A stretch of DNA of 6,574 nucleotides from Chlamydiota bacterium (GTDB lineage Bacteria; Auribacterota; UBA3054; B51-G9). The stretch lies in contig JAUVKG010000154.1 in assembly GCA_030596365.1 (NCBI GenBank), forward strand, positions 1 to 6,574, read 5' to 3'. Below the pieces are notes generated by a model. It ran no database searches. It saw only the letters and a list, made by a program, of their open reading frames with translations, and was not told where the DNA came from. Below are positions 6,532-6,574 of this stretch, piece after piece (the first letter of the stretch is position 1; every line of letters starts with the position of its first letter). A program made the translations under genes and the position numbers.

Positions 6532-6561
6532 CGAATTCGCTCTGAAGGAGCGACTCAATAA
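6532..6561. repeat. Hairpin element B: TCGCTC-TGAAG-GAGCGA
   Basis: A 6-bp stem (6537-6542 with 6548-6553) encloses the loop TGAAG. It is preceded by CGAATT (sharing its last T with the stem) and followed by CTCAATAAA, similar to the flank of element A. Confidence 0.65.
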
Positions 6562-6574
6562 AACGAAAAAACAA

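Larger units (their letters stand above)
6342..6574. other. Non-coding repeat and hairpin region after the second gene
   Basis: No gene is visible in the last 233 bases. They hold a heptamer array, short octamer and heptamer duplications, and four hairpins (6388-6404, 6471-6485, 6497-6517, 6537-6553). None is followed by a T-run on either strand. The window ends in an A-rich stretch that resembles the leader before 3741 and could precede another gene just outside. Confidence 0.8.

Overview
The window suggests an uncultured, AT-leaning bacterium. Two things hint at the FCB (Bacteroidota-like) side of the tree or a nearby candidate phylum. Genes follow A-rich leaders without a clear Shine-Dalgarno sequence, and the gaps between genes are packed with short-period tandem repeats and small hairpins. 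This placement is an inference and only weakly supported.

Layout, all genes on the + strand. (1) Positions 1-3162 hold mfd, the transcription-repair coupling factor, cut at its 5' end by the window edge. (2) Positions 3163-3740 are a 578-bp non-coding gap built from short tandem arrays of period 8, 7, 8, 9 and 7, separated by perfect or near-perfect hairpins. Its centrepiece is 22 uninterrupted heptamers at 3335-3488. (3) Positions 3741-6341 hold one intact 866-residue protein. It joins an N-terminal KaiC/RecA-like fold without a P-loop, a PPDK/PEP-synthase type ATP-grasp domain with its key residues in place, and a conserved C-terminal module. It lacks the phospho-histidine and PEP/pyruvate domains of true PEP synthase. 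(4) Positions 6342-6574 are a second non-coding gap with a further heptamer array and four hairpins, two of which share a TGAAG loop and show compensating stem changes.

The two genes have no evident functional link. The wide, hairpin-rich gap suggests separate transcription units. Mfd is a housekeeping DNA-repair protein. The second gene belongs to a widespread but poorly characterised family. The most unusual content is the domain combination of that protein and the period-7/8/9 repeat mosaic that fills both gaps. No RNA genes, CRISPR array, IS element or phage genes were seen.
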